Both the position numbers and the translations under genes were made by a program. Under the pieces are notes generated by a model. That model was not told the origin of the DNA, searched no databases, and saw only the letters and a list, made by a program, of their open reading frames with translations. From Weizmannia acidilactici (GTDB lineage Bacteria; Bacillota; Bacilli; Bacillales; Bacillaceae_C), in the NCBI RefSeq assembly GCF_008974225.1, contig NZ_BKZR01000016.1, positions 5,272 through 69,271 on the forward strand: a DNA stretch of 64,000 nucleotides, in the 5' to 3' direction. Shown here piece after piece: positions 52,592 through 61,802 of the stretch; within the stretch, counting starts at the first letter, position 1; every line of letters begins with the position of its first letter.

Positions 52592-53041
52592 TTACCGCTG
52601 ATCCATGAATGCATTCAGCATCCAAATATGTTTATCAAACCGTTTCAAGCAGCAGGTTAAATCATTTACCGTGGCGTCATCTTTCCTCTCTTCCGCCAGT
52701 GGGATCCCGGTTTCCCGGATTTCATTTGCCATTTGTGCAAAATCATCCTTTAACTGCTTCAGGATTTCGCGCTCTTCATTATCGGCGCTTGCTTCCACAA
52801 TCGTCTTTTGATCGAGGAATTTGGACATTGTTGCAAGCGGCCTGCCCCCGATTGACAAAATCCTTTCCGCCAGCACATCAATCAGTTCGGAAAATTCGAG
52901 GTACAAATTTTCAAAAAACTGGTGGAGCGTAAAAAAGTTTTTCCCTTGGATATACCAATGATAACGGTGCAGTTTGATATAAAGGACTGTAAAATTTGAG
53001 AGTTCCCTGTTTAAAAACTGGATCAGTTTCTCATCATCCAA
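52592..53041 (-). CDS. Dps-family DNA-protection/iron-storage protein
   Basis: 149 residues, four-helix ferritin-like. The ferroxidase ligands are in LHRYHWYIQG, FFTLHQFFE and LIDVLAERI, as in MrgA/Dps. Dodecamers store iron with H2O2 and protect DNA. TTG start (53041) follows GGGGGG by 10 bases; no ATG lies in frame. PerR control is usual for this family but I see no clear box. Confidence 0.9.
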   Translation of the reverse strand: MDDEKLIQFLNRELSNFTVLYIKLHRYHWYIQGKNFFTLHQFFENLYLEFSELIDVLAERILSIGGRPLATMSKFLDQKTIVEASADNEEREILKQLKDDFAQMANEIRETGIPLAEERKDDATVNDLTCCLKRFDKHIWMLNAFMDQR

Positions 53042-53143
53042 TGCGCATCTACCCCCCTGTACGGGACCGTAATGAAGCTATTTTGCGGAAACTGTTATAT
53101 TTTACCCCGCATATTTAGGTTTTGTGCGCACTTCCGATTCTAT

Positions 53144-53620
53144 TCATGATGAATGCCAAATTTCAATTTTTATTTTTTTTGCGAGTTTCCGCATCTGCGC
53201 AAAAGCCCAATAGCCCATCATGCCGCCGAAAGTGTTGAGCAGGATGTCATCCACATCAAATCCGCCGACATGGAAAAACCCCTGGATCGTTTCCGCCACG
53301 GCCGATGTGGAAAACGACAGCACCCCGGTTTTCCAACCCTTTCTTAACCGCTGGAAAATAAAAGGCAGGAACCATCCGTACGGCATAAACATCAGTATAT
53401 TGCCAAACAGATTGAAAAACCAAATGTCGAAATAAAAATAACGGTAATAAAGGATATACATCCGGATCGTTTTAAACGGGATGAAATTATGGTTGGCGGG
53501 ATTGGGTGTATGGCGGTACGGGATGAAAAACAATAAATCCCCCAAACAAGCAGCATACGCGATAAAGGCGATCCAAACCGCAGCATTGATTTTTTTCCGG
53601 TTGCTTTTTCCCATATGCAT
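53144..53620 (-). CDS. VanZ-family membrane protein
   Basis: 158 residues with four to five hydrophobic segments. NHNFIPFKTIRMY, FNLFGNILMFMPYGWFLP, TIQGFFHVGGFDVDDILLN and TFGGMMGYW follow the VanZ-like pattern. Role unknown outside teicoplanin resistance clusters. Start codon ATG, ATGCATATGGG, with GGAGG upstream. Confidence 0.85.
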   Translation of the reverse strand: MHMGKSNRKKINAAVWIAFIAYAACLGDLLFFIPYRHTPNPANHNFIPFKTIRMYILYYRYFYFDIWFFNLFGNILMFMPYGWFLPFIFQRLRKGWKTGVLSFSTSAVAETIQGFFHVGGFDVDDILLNTFGGMMGYWAFAQMRKLAKKIKIEIWHSS

Positions 53621-53650
53621 CCTCCAGCCTTTTTATGGGCTAGCTTGTCC

Positions 53651-54871
53651 TTACTTGTTCTTATCTATATTATTCGGCGGAAAGCCCGTGTATGCGTCCG
53701 CTTGTACATCGCTTTTTTTAAGGTCTTCTACGGAAACAGCTTCCTGCTTACCGCGGAAGAAGAACTTCATCATCACCGGCGTTACGATCGTGGTCACGAG
53801 TACAACCATTACCAGAACGGTGAACCAATCCCCGGAAAGCAGTTTTTCCTCCAAGCCGATGCCGGCGATAATGAGTGCCACTTCCCCCCGCGAGACCATC
53901 GCGCTTCCAATGCCGAGCGAATCTTCCCATGAAAATTTCGCCCACCTCGCACCGAGTCCACCGCCCGCGATCTTCGTAAGAACAGCAACGATGATGAGGA
54001 TAGCCATCATGCCTAAAAATGGACCGGTCCCCTCCAATTCGGTCTGGATGCCGATCGAAGTGAAAAAAACCGGCACAAAAATGGAATAGCTGACCGTTTC
54101 CGTTTTATGAAATACTTTCTCCTGATATTTTGTCGTACTGATTGCAATCCCGGTAATATAAGCGCCGATGATGGCGGCAACCCCGGCGGTTTCGGAAAAA
54201 TAAGCAAAAAGAAAGCAAATGATGAACGATCCGGATAGCAGCGGTTCCGTCACTTTCAAATATGGAAGCTTCCCGAGCAGCCACGGCACGACCTTCCAAG
54301 CTGCGAAGATGGCAATGAAGAAAAATACCGCTTTTTTCAAAAGGACAATCCCTAGATTCGTGTCCCCACCGGCGAGGCTCATCAAAAAAGCCAATGCAAC
54401 CATCACAAGCACATCGTCGATGACAGCCGCCCCGAGTACCACCATGCCTTCTTTCGATTTCAGCTTTCCAAGTTCTTTCAATGTCTGGACAGAAATGCTG
54501 ACGCTTGTCGCCGACAACAGCAGACCTAAAAATGCAGCGCCGAGCCAGTCCAAACCGAGCAAGCGTCCTGCCAGCGCCCCGAAAACGAGCGGGAAAGCAA
54601 CTCCGACAGATCCGACCAAAATGGAGGATTTCGCTGATTTTTTAAATTCGTCCAAATCTGTTTCAAGGCCTGCCAGAAACATTAATAAAATGACCCCGAT
54701 CCGGCTCATTTCCGAAAGTAGTTCGGAATCGTGGACAAGACCGAGCACAGACGGGCCGATCACAATCCCTGCTACCAGCTTTCCGACAACGGACGGCTGG
54801 CCGAGGCGGACGCTGATGTCCCCGGCGATTTTGGATACAAACAAAATCAAGGCCAATTGTAAAATAAACAT
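53651..54871 (-). CDS. CPA2-type cation:proton antiporter
   Basis: 406 residues, about 12-13 hydrophobic segments. PSVVGKLVAGIVIGPSVLG, the NhaA-like core AAVIDDVLVM (paired aspartates) and GIGSAMVSRGEVALI identify a Na+/K+:H+ antiporter of the GerN/KefB/YjbQ branch. No C-terminal TrkA-N domain. Start ATG 54871 has AAGGAG exactly 8 bases before it, but that site is base-paired in a 10-bp hairpin (54880-54906), so translation may be conditional. Confidence 0.88.
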   Translation of the reverse strand: MFILQLALILFVSKIAGDISVRLGQPSVVGKLVAGIVIGPSVLGLVHDSELLSEMSRIGVILLMFLAGLETDLDEFKKSAKSSILVGSVGVAFPLVFGALAGRLLGLDWLGAAFLGLLLSATSVSISVQTLKELGKLKSKEGMVVLGAAVIDDVLVMVALAFLMSLAGGDTNLGIVLLKKAVFFFIAIFAAWKVVPWLLGKLPYLKVTEPLLSGSFIICFLFAYFSETAGVAAIIGAYITGIAISTTKYQEKVFHKTETVSYSIFVPVFFTSIGIQTELEGTGPFLGMMAILIIVAVLTKIAGGGLGARWAKFSWEDSLGIGSAMVSRGEVALIIAGIGLEEKLLSGDWFTVLVMVVLVTTIVTPVMMKFFFRGKQEAVSVEDLKKSDVQADAYTGFPPNNIDKNK

Positions 54872-54879
54872 CTCCTCAA

Positions 54880-54906
54880 CTCCTTATCGGCCCAATCGAT
54901 AAGGAG
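54880..54906 (-). promoter_or_regulatory. Hairpin that sequesters the antiporter Shine-Dalgarno
   Basis: CTCCTTATCG (54880-54889) and CGATAAGGAG (54897-54906) form a perfect 10-bp stem with a 7-base loop. On the - strand the second arm contains AAGGAG at the ideal distance from the antiporter ATG. When folded the ribosome-binding site is hidden. The 40 bases upstream hold GGCTGTGGCGGC, which could take part in a switch. Confidence 0.7.
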
Positions 54907-54931
54907 AATGCCGCCACAGCCCCTTAATAGT

Positions 54932-54970
54932 GAAAAAAGCAAGGAGGAGCCTGTGGTGACAGACTCCTCC
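54932..54970 (-). terminator. Terminator of the ABC transporter operon
   Basis: On the - strand GGAGGAGTCTGT pairs with ACAGGCTCCTCC (one mismatch), followed by TTGCTTTTTT. It ends the ABC operon before the antiporter leader. Confidence 0.88.
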
Positions 54971-55023
54971 ATTGACCGACCATATTTAGTTGATTCATAT
55001 TTTACTTGGATTATTACGATTTG

Positions 55024-55971
55024 TCAAGAAGCAATGTCGCGCTTTTGGAAATACCAAAACGTCAAGGCCATGAAAACAAGATAGTAAACCGCAAGCACAG
55101 CGAGCGAAAACGGCAATGTGACACCCCCTGCCAGTTTATCCTGGTATGCAAAGACGGACAGGTCCAGATGCGGAAAAATCAGGAATTTTACCCAATGGTA
55201 CTTTTCCATGAGAAACAGGAGAATGCCGCCCACTGTATTGGTTATAAACAAAGCAAAGATCCCAATCCCGACCGCCAATGCCTGGCTTTTAAATAGCGTC
55301 GAAAGCATAAACGCAATCGCGCTGACCATCACAAGGCTCGGCAGGTACAGCGCAAATTTCAGAAAAAACTGCGGCCCGATTTCTTTAATTTGATAGTTGT
55401 TAAAATCCAGGCTGTCTTCAATAAACTTTGTATGGAAGCCCCCGGCGCCCTGGAAAATTAAGCCGACTACAAATCCTGAAACAAGCAGCACGGCGAGCAG
55501 CAAAATGGAATATGCAGTAACGGCAATATATTTGGACAGCAGGATTTTCCACCTTTCATGTGGCCGGATCATAAGCTGCTTGATGGTGCCCGTTGCAAAT
55601 TCCGACGAAACGTTCGCACTCCCGACGATCACACTGAACAAGGTGACGAAAGATCCGAGCGGAATGACGACATTGTTCATGAAATGCCAGTTAGAATGGG
55701 CATCCGGATTGATATTGTACTTTAAATAATCTTGATTTCTCTGTATGTTTTGCGCAAGATCGGCATACTGATCAGGATCTTTTTGCATAAGCCGCTCATC
55801 CGCCTTGATTTCCTGCTGGATTTTTGCACGCCAGTCCGGGTCATCTTTACCGTAAATTCTATTGTAAAAAATGGCCGCCACCAGAACAATCGCCACGATG
55901 AGGAGCATGTAGACCCATGCGCTTTTCCGGGCAAAAATTTTCATCCATTCATTTTGCACCAATGCCATCAT
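55024..55971 (-). CDS. ABC-2 type transporter permease
   Basis: 315 residues with an N-terminal membrane segment, a ~100-residue extracytoplasmic loop and five further hydrophobic segments. NVSSEFATGTIKQLMIRPHER is typical of ABC-2 permeases in lantibiotic/bacitracin-type exporters. It overlaps the ATPase gene by 4 bp (ATGA). Substrate unknown. Confidence 0.85.
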   Translation of the reverse strand: MMALVQNEWMKIFARKSAWVYMLLIVAIVLVAAIFYNRIYGKDDPDWRAKIQQEIKADERLMQKDPDQYADLAQNIQRNQDYLKYNINPDAHSNWHFMNNVVIPLGSFVTLFSVIVGSANVSSEFATGTIKQLMIRPHERWKILLSKYIAVTAYSILLLAVLLVSGFVVGLIFQGAGGFHTKFIEDSLDFNNYQIKEIGPQFFLKFALYLPSLVMVSAIAFMLSTLFKSQALAVGIGIFALFITNTVGGILLFLMEKYHWVKFLIFPHLDLSVFAYQDKLAGGVTLPFSLAVLAVYYLVFMALTFWYFQKRDIAS

Positions 55972-56906
55972 TTGTTCTCCACCTCTTCCCCGTGATTCGT
56001 TAATTCAAGGAAACGTTCTTCCAATGTTTTCTTTTCAAAAGCAATTTCATAAACTTTGCAGCCGCTTTTCACCAATGTTTCGTTGATTTTGGCGGCATCT
56101 TCATATGCTGCCGAAACCGTTATCCGTGAGGAATCCATGGTGCTTACGGCAAAATCAAATTGTTTTTCAATTGCTTGTATCGCCATCGCACTGTTATCCG
56201 TGGTGAAGATGATGTCACGGAGAGAGTTATTTTGTATGCCCGTCGTTTCTTCCATTGTCTCAATGTGGATCAGTTTCCCTTTTTCAATGATGGCATACCG
56301 GTCGCACATCAATTCCATCTCGGACAACAAATGCGAAGAAACCAGCACGGAAACCCCGCTTGCCGCAAGCGTGCGCAAATAATCCCTGAACTCCCGGATG
56401 CCTTGTGGGTCCAAACCGTTTGTCGGCTCGTCGAGGACAAGTAAAAACGGGCTATGTAAAATGGCCTGGGCAACGCCGAGCCGCTGCCGCATCCCTAAAG
56501 AATATGTTTTTACTTTTTGTTTTAAGGCACCTTCCAGCTTTACGAGCCCGGCCACTTCCATGATTTTTTCCTCCGGAATTTCCTTTCTTGACATTCTTTT
56601 ATAGTGGACAAGATTTTGGTACCCGGTCATATACGAATAAAATTCCGGGTTTTCGACGATCGCGCCGATTTCATTCATGGCACCTTTAAAATCTTCGTCA
56701 AGGCTTTTGCCGCTAATATACACTTCCCCGCTTGTCCGTTTGATCAGGGAAACGATCATCCGGATGATCGTTGTTTTACCGGCGCCGTTCGGACCCAAAA
56801 GCCCGAAGATTTCCCCTTTTTTCACTTCAAAACTGACATTGTCAACGATTTTCTTTGAACGGATTTGTTTCGTCAGCCCTTTGACCGAGAGAGCAATTTC
56901 ACTCAT
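55968..56906 (-). CDS. ABC transporter ATP-binding protein (BcrA/NatA type)
   Basis: 312 residues. Walker A LLGPNGAGKTT (residues 36-46), Q-loop VENPEFYSY, ABC signature YSLGMRQRLGVAQAI, Walker B FLLVLDEPTNGLD and a C-terminal accessory domain. Start ATG 56906 (MSEIALSVKGL) with AGGGATGAT upstream; the frame is open to 57014 but unsupported. With the permease it forms a two-gene exporter. Confidence 0.9.
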   Translation of the reverse strand: MSEIALSVKGLTKQIRSKKIVDNVSFEVKKGEIFGLLGPNGAGKTTIIRMIVSLIKRTSGEVYISGKSLDEDFKGAMNEIGAIVENPEFYSYMTGYQNLVHYKRMSRKEIPEEKIMEVAGLVKLEGALKQKVKTYSLGMRQRLGVAQAILHSPFLLVLDEPTNGLDPQGIREFRDYLRTLAASGVSVLVSSHLLSEMELMCDRYAIIEKGKLIHIETMEETTGIQNNSLRDIIFTTDNSAMAIQAIEKQFDFAVSTMDSSRITVSAAYEDAAKINETLVKSGCKVYEIAFEKKTLEERFLELTNHGEEVENK

Positions 56907-57100
56907 ATCATCCCTACTTTCTGTTAAACTAGTGTTATATAAATATTTACGGAATTGATCCATAAAGGTTTCAATAAATTTCAAATGGAAAAATATGTTG
57001 TGATCCAGTTCCACCGGATATAATCATATTTTTGTTTTATACACAATAATATATTCATAGTAAAAGATGCTTGATGCCCAGGGAATTAGAGGGATGATCC

Positions 57101-57442
57101 ATGTCAAAAATCACGTGGAAAGTTGTTTTATTATCCGTCTGCCTGCTTTTGCTCGCGGTCCTGCTGTTTTATCAACGCCCTGTCAGCTCCTATAAGCGCG
57201 TGGAGATTGTAGACAAATTTTATACGCCGAACCGGAAAGAAGTCCCGGTTGCTACAGGCGTGAAAACGAAACGGAAAATAAAATTGGCGCCGACGACGAC
57301 TAAACCGTACTGCGCCATGGAATTCAGCAATGGTAAAACCCTTTCAATGGATTGCGATACATATTTAAACTATTCCATAGGGGAAAACGTGAAAATCAAA
57401 TACCGCGGAAATCGCTTAATCGATATCCGCCGGAAAGAATAG
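57101..57442 (+). CDS. Small signal-anchored protein, unknown function
   Basis: 113 residues: TM segment VVLLSVCLLLLAVLLFY (residues 8-24), then an extracytoplasmic basic domain with two cysteines (KPYCAMEFSNGKTLSMDCDTY) and an OB-like ending VKIKYRGNRLIDIRRKE. ATG with GAGGGATGATCC. I recognise no named family. Convergent with murB. Confidence 0.65.
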   Translation: MSKITWKVVLLSVCLLLLAVLLFYQRPVSSYKRVEIVDKFYTPNRKEVPVATGVKTKRKIKLAPTTTKPYCAMEFSNGKTLSMDCDTYLNYSIGENVKIKYRGNRLIDIRRKE

Positions 57443-57443
57443 A

Positions 57444-57485
57444 AAAGGCCGGTTCTTTTGATTATGCAAAAGAACCGGCCTTTCT
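57444..57485. terminator. Bidirectional terminator before murB
   Basis: A 17-bp perfect stem (AAAGGCCGGTTCTTTTG / CAAAAGAACCGGCCTTT) with a 6-base loop. Confidence 0.92.
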
Positions 57486-58396
57486 TAGTCTTCCCCGATA
57501 ATTTTTACTTCTGTTTCGAGATCAACGCCGAATTTTTCCTTGACCGTTTTTTGGACAAGTTTGATCAAATTTATATAATCGGTTGCCGTCCCGCCCCCGA
57601 CATTGACCATAAAACCGGCATGTTTCTTGGAGACTTCGACGCCGCCGATCCGCGTCCCCTGCAAGCCGCTGTCTTGGATCAGCTTGCCCGCAAAATACCC
57701 GGGCGGTCGTTTGAATACACTGCCGCACGAAGGATATTCGAGCGGCTGTTTTGACTCCCGGAGAAAAGTCAGCTCATCCATTTTCGCTTTGATTTCCCGA
57801 TCGTCCCCCGGCTCCAAGCTGAACGTTCCTTCCAAAACGATTTCCCCATTTTCGGCGATCGAACTCTTCCGGTAATGGAAAGACAAATCGTTTTTTTTGA
57901 GTCTTTTCATCCCGCCGTTTTTCGTGAGGACAAGCGCGCTCGACAGGACATCTTTAATTTCCCCGCCGTAAGCGCCCGCGTTCATATAAAGCGCACCACC
58001 GACCGATCCCGGAATACCGCAAGCAAATTCAAGACCGGTAAGCTTTTGCTTGAGCGCATAACGGGAAACGTCAATGATGGCCGCCCCGCATTGGGCCGTG
58101 ATATCATTTCCGGAATGCGAAATTTTTGTTAATCTGGTTAAAATCAGGACGATGCCCCTGATCCCACCGTCTTTGATGATTAAATTGGAGCCGTTCCCCA
58201 ATATCGTATACGGTACCCCGTTTTCAATGGCAAACCGGACCGTTTTCTGTACTTCTTCATACGTTTGCGGAAAAATCAGGAAATCCGCTTTTCCTCCCGT
58301 TTTGGTAAAAGTGTATTTGCTTAAAGGTTCATCCAGCAACACTTCACCCGAATAAACCAGTGAACGTAGATCGTGCAAAATCGTCTTTTCCGCCAT
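57485..58396 (-). CDS. murB: UDP-N-acetylenolpyruvoylglucosamine reductase
   Basis: 303 residues, type IIa MurB. FAD-binding TILGNGSNLIIKDGGIRG, LEFACGIPGSVGGALYMNAGAYGGE and the catalytic YPSCGSVFKRPPG (Ser proton donor) and VEVSKKHAGFMVN are visible. It reduces UDP-GlcNAc-enolpyruvate to UDP-MurNAc with NADPH in the cytosol. ATG with AAGAAGGAGAAGAC. A single gene. Confidence 0.95.
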   Translation of the reverse strand: MAEKTILHDLRSLVYSGEVLLDEPLSKYTFTKTGGKADFLIFPQTYEEVQKTVRFAIENGVPYTILGNGSNLIIKDGGIRGIVLILTRLTKISHSGNDITAQCGAAIIDVSRYALKQKLTGLEFACGIPGSVGGALYMNAGAYGGEIKDVLSSALVLTKNGGMKRLKKNDLSFHYRKSSIAENGEIVLEGTFSLEPGDDREIKAKMDELTFLRESKQPLEYPSCGSVFKRPPGYFAGKLIQDSGLQGTRIGGVEVSKKHAGFMVNVGGGTATDYINLIKLVQKTVKEKFGVDLETEVKIIGED

Positions 58397-58418
58397 TGTC
58401 TTCTCCTTCTTCGCTGCA

Positions 58419-58925
58419 TTACACGGGCCCGGGTTGCTGATGGTGGCGTGCCGCAGGGTAATGTCGGATCATCAGCACCAAACAAACAAGCGGATACCCG
58501 CCAAGCACAACACCCGAGACGAGCCCGTTTTTTGTCATCCATTCATCGATTATCGTATGTAAAACGAGTGGAACCGTTATGGTGTAGCACGACATTTTCC
58601 ATAAATGCCGGTATGCAAGTTTTCTTTTCATCAGCTTCCGCAGCACATACCCGCAGCAGGCCAGCAGCGAAATGCCGGCGAGCACGGTACATGCCGCCAA
58701 AAGCTCATACACAAACAAAAAATAAAAAACAAACTGGATCATGTTGAGCGATCCGGGCGCCCCGCCTGCAGCGAGATTTGCCGCACGCGGGATGGAAACC
58801 GCAAAAACGAGCAGAAAAATATACATGATTGTCCTGTCCATAGGAATCCGGTTTAATTGGAAAGCTGCTTTTTTGCCCGGCAATAAACAGCTGTATTTAA
58901 ATGCGTCCCAAATTCCCATACCCAT
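58419..58925 (-). CDS. DUF1189-like membrane protein
   Basis: 168 residues with four hydrophobic segments (about 30-50, 60-85, 90-110, 130-150). The N-terminus (WDAFKYSCLLPGKKAAFQLN) resembles DUF1189 proteins, but the protein is short for that family. ATG start, GGGAATGGG region upstream. Function unknown. It lies 22 bp before murB on the same strand. Confidence 0.55.
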   Translation of the reverse strand: MGMGIWDAFKYSCLLPGKKAAFQLNRIPMDRTIMYIFLLVFAVSIPRAANLAAGGAPGSLNMIQFVFYFLFVYELLAACTVLAGISLLACCGYVLRKLMKRKLAYRHLWKMSCYTITVPLVLHTIIDEWMTKNGLVSGVVLGGYPLVCLVLMIRHYPAARHHQQPGPV

Positions 58926-58985
58926 TCCCCCGTACGCTCCATTACACCATTATAATATAAAAAACGGGATAAAACGAGAACCTTT

Positions 58986-59231
58986 TTAAAGGAGATTCTT
59001 TAATTCCGCTTCAATTGCCGCTTTTATTTTTTCCAAGCATGCTCCAGGTGTTTCGGCAAAAACCCTTTTCCCGTTTACAATGGCAAACGGGCTGTATGTG
59101 CACAAGCCGCACGACATTAAGCACTCATTTGAAATGACTGCAACTTCGGGATATTGGGATTCCAACTCGGCTTCCACATCAATGGCGTTGATCAGGCTGC
59201 CTTCGCAAATTTCAACAAGGATTATGCCCAA
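58986..59231 (-). CDS. DUF1450 (YuzB-like) protein
   Basis: 81 residues: VEICEGSLINAIDVEAELE and the conserved CLMSCGLCTYSPFAIVNGK with the CxxCGxC-type cysteine cluster of DUF1450, followed by AETPGACLEKI. Role unknown; the cysteines suggest metal or redox binding. TTG 59231 has GGAGGAG at 6 bases; TTG 59237 sits directly on it. Confidence 0.82.
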   Translation of the reverse strand: MGIILVEICEGSLINAIDVEAELESQYPEVAVISNECLMSCGLCTYSPFAIVNGKRVFAETPGACLEKIKAAIEAELKNLL

Positions 59232-59345
59232 TCCCAACTCCTCCTCTCATTGCATCCATTATGGAAACACCGTATCATTGTCCATTATACTGTAAACGCG
59301 GAAAAAATCCTAACAGGTGCATGCCTTTTCGAAAATACAAATATT

Positions 59346-59375
59346 TTGCGGAACCATTGTTTTTTCATTTATAAT
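59346..59375 (+). promoter_or_regulatory. Candidate gnd promoter
   Basis: TTGCGG (59346-59351), 18 bases, TATAAT (59370-59375). A second TACAAT is at 59392. Confidence 0.4.
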
Positions 59376-59480
59376 AATGAGGTATATTTGGTACAATAAT
59401 GTAAGACTTCCATTTTGTATGTCCTTGGAACATTAGAATGGTAAGTTTTTACATAATTAAAAAATGTTGAGGTGTCTAGA

Positions 59481-60893
59481 TTGAGCAAACAGCAAATCGG
59501 CGTGGTCGGTTTAGCGGTGATGGGAAAAAACCTTGCTTGGAACATTGAAAGCAGGGGCTACACCGTTTCGGTTTACAACCGTTCCCGTTCAAAAACAGAT
59601 GCGATGTTGAAAGAATCGGAAGGGAAAAATATTTTCGGCTATTATACGCTGGAAGAATTTGTGTATTCGCTTGAAAAACCACGGAAAATCCTGCTGATGG
59701 TCAAAGCGGGCGAGGCAACCGATGCTACGATCGAACAATTAAAGCCGCTTCTCGATAAAGGCGATATTTTAATCGACGGCGGCAATACTTTCTTTAAGGA
59801 TACACAGCGCCGCAACAGGGAACTAAGCGAACTGGGCATCCATTTTATCGGCACCGGCGTTTCCGGCGGTGAAGAAGGCGCATTGCACGGGCCGGCCATT
59901 ATGCCGGGCGGGCAGAAAGAAGCTTTCGATCTTGTTGCGCCAATTTTTAAAGATATCGCCGCAAAAGTCAACGGCGAGCCGTGCACAACTTATATCGGTC
60001 CGGACGGTGCCGGCCATTATGTGAAAATGGTTCATAACGGCATCGAATACGGCGATATGCAGCTGATTTCCGAATCATACAGCCTGCTGAAAAATATCCT
60101 AGGCCTAAACGCGGAAGAACTGCATGAAGTCTTTTCCGAATGGAATAAAGGCGAGCTGGACAGCTATTTGATCGAAATCACAGCCGATATCTTCACAAAA
60201 AAAGATCCGGAAACCGGAAAACCGCTTGTTGATGTCATCTTGGATACGGCCGGCCAAAAAGGGACCGGAAAATGGACAAGCCAAAGCGCGCTCGACCTCG
60301 GCGTTCCGCTGCCGCTCATTACGGAATCGGTATTTGCCCGTTTTATTTCCGCGATGAAAGAAGAACGAGTTGCGGCAAGCAAATTGTTGAAAGGGCCGCA
60401 AAACACTGCCTTTGACGGCGATAAAAAAGCGTTCATCGAATCGGTCAGAAAAGCATTGTACATGAGCAAAATTTGCTCTTATGCACAAGGTTTTGCGCAA
60501 ATGCGAGCCGCTTCCGAAGAATACAACTGGAATTTGAATTACGGCGAAATCGCGATGATTTTCCGCGGCGGCTGCATTATCCGCGCGCAGTTTTTGCAAA
60601 AAATCAAAAATGCGTATGACCGTGACAGCCATTTGAAAAACCTGCTGCTCGACCCGTACTTCAAAGAAATCGTCGAAAGTTACCAGGATGCCCTCCGCGA
60701 AGTCATCGCAACGGCTGTGCGTTTCGGCGTCCCTGTACCGGCATTGTCCGCAGCGCTCGCTTATTATGATTCATACCGTTCGGCAGTGCTGCCAGCTAAC
60801 CTGATCCAGGCACAGCGCGACTACTTCGGCGCCCACACATACCAGCGCATTGATAAAGAAGGCGTCTTCCATACGGAATGGCTCGAATTATAA
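59481..60893 (+). CDS. gnd: 6-phosphogluconate dehydrogenase, decarboxylating
   Basis: 470 residues. NADP-binding GLAVMGKNLAWNIESRG with Asn-Arg-Ser after strand 2 (VYNRSRSK), DGGNTFFKDT, and the active-site ISPGVSGGEEGA-type FIGTGVSGGEEGA, GHYVKMVHNGIEYGDMQ (catalytic Lys). Makes ribulose-5-phosphate, CO2 and NADPH. TTG 59481 has GAGGTG at 6 bases; GTG 59472 lies inside that site. Monocistronic with a strong terminator. Confidence 0.95.
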   Translation: MSKQQIGVVGLAVMGKNLAWNIESRGYTVSVYNRSRSKTDAMLKESEGKNIFGYYTLEEFVYSLEKPRKILLMVKAGEATDATIEQLKPLLDKGDILIDGGNTFFKDTQRRNRELSELGIHFIGTGVSGGEEGALHGPAIMPGGQKEAFDLVAPIFKDIAAKVNGEPCTTYIGPDGAGHYVKMVHNGIEYGDMQLISESYSLLKNILGLNAEELHEVFSEWNKGELDSYLIEITADIFTKKDPETGKPLVDVILDTAGQKGTGKWTSQSALDLGVPLPLITESVFARFISAMKEERVAASKLLKGPQNTAFDGDKKAFIESVRKALYMSKICSYAQGFAQMRAASEEYNWNLNYGEIAMIFRGGCIIRAQFLQKIKNAYDRDSHLKNLLLDPYFKEIVESYQDALREVIATAVRFGVPVPALSAALAYYDSYRSAVLPANLIQAQRDYFGAHTYQRIDKEGVFHTEWLEL

Positions 60894-60898
60894 TCCGG

Positions 60899-60933
60899 AA
60901 AGAATCCCGCTGGAACAAGCGGGATTCTTTTTT
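60899..60933. terminator. gnd terminator
   Basis: AGAATCCCGCT / AGCGGGATTCT with a 6-base loop and six T. It overlaps the stop of the convergent MaoC gene. Confidence 0.92.
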
Positions 60934-61336
60934 AAGGAGAAAACAGCTTAAACACCACTTCACCTTTAATGACTTTGACCCCGTCCTGATTAACGGCGTC
61001 GGTTTCAAACGTTTGCCTTCCCTCAGCCGAATGTTTCAGCCGGGCGGTTAACGTCAGCCGGTCGCCAAGAAAAACCATGCCCGAAAACCGGACCGTGAAC
61101 TTTTCTATGTAGCCGGCTTCATAATATGGGGTGAATAGTTTCCCAAGATTGCCCATCGTCCACATCCCGTGTGCGATAATCCCGGGAAGGCCCGCCTTTT
61201 TTGCTGCTTCATCAATCGTATGGATCGGGTTAAAATCGCCGGATGCCCCCGAGTACTTAATCAAATCCATTCTTGAAACCGGCGGCAGTTCAGCCGGTTT
61301 TAGTCTTTCCCCAGGCTTCAGCGCGCGCAGGCTCAT
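60932..61336 (-). CDS. MaoC-like hydratase, C-terminal (hot-dog) type
   Basis: 134 residues. DLIKYSGASGDFNPIHTIDE holds the hydratase-2 motif (Asp and His in GDFNPIH), and GIIAHGMWTMG is the family helix. With the upstream FAS1-like protein it forms a two-subunit (R)-3-hydroxyacyl dehydratase. Their genes overlap by 4 bp. Last gene of the SDR-dehydratase operon. Confidence 0.88.
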   Translation of the reverse strand: MSLRALKPGERLKPAELPPVSRMDLIKYSGASGDFNPIHTIDEAAKKAGLPGIIAHGMWTMGNLGKLFTPYYEAGYIEKFTVRFSGMVFLGDRLTLTARLKHSAEGRQTFETDAVNQDGVKVIKGEVVFKLFSP

Positions 61337-61782
61337 GCTTTCATCCCCTTTCGCACCGTTTCGGAAATGATGATTATTTGCGTAGACGTCATGACGATTT
61401 CCCCGCTCTCGTCTTCCGCAACTTTTTTGATAAAAAGAAACCCCATTTCCCCAAGTTTCCCTTTTCTTTCCTGGTATTTTTCAAGCACGCTCCAGCACAG
61501 CAGTTCTTCGCCGACATAAAGCGGACGTTTGTATTCGAAGCCCTGCTCCCCGTGGATGAGGCCCGCTTTCGGCAGCTCGAGCCCTTCAATTGTGCCGTAG
61601 TCAAACGTAACCGGGAATGTCGGCGGCGCAACGTTGTTTTTCAATCCGGCGTTTGCGGCAAAGACAGGATCAATGTAAATGGGATGCGGATCTCCAATGG
61701 CATCGGCAAATTTTTTGACGGCGCCCCTTTCAATCGTATTCCATACGGTGCTCGAACGTTTTCCGATCAGTTCTTCAAACAT
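61333..61782 (-). CDS. FAS1-like/MaoC N-terminal dehydratase subunit
   Basis: 149 residues, hot-dog fold. FADAIGDPHPIYIDPVFA and VAPPTFPVTFDYG match the N-terminal MaoC-type (FAS1-like dehydratase) domain. It lacks the catalytic DxxxxH and works as partner of the protein encoded next. This pairing resembles mycobacterial HadA-HadB. ATG with GGGGGATACAG. 20 bp after the SDR. Confidence 0.86.
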   Translation of the reverse strand: MFEELIGKRSSTVWNTIERGAVKKFADAIGDPHPIYIDPVFAANAGLKNNVAPPTFPVTFDYGTIEGLELPKAGLIHGEQGFEYKRPLYVGEELLCWSVLEKYQERKGKLGEMGFLFIKKVAEDESGEIVMTSTQIIIISETVRKGMKA

Positions 61783-61802
61783 CTGTATCCCCCCTTCCCC
61801 TT

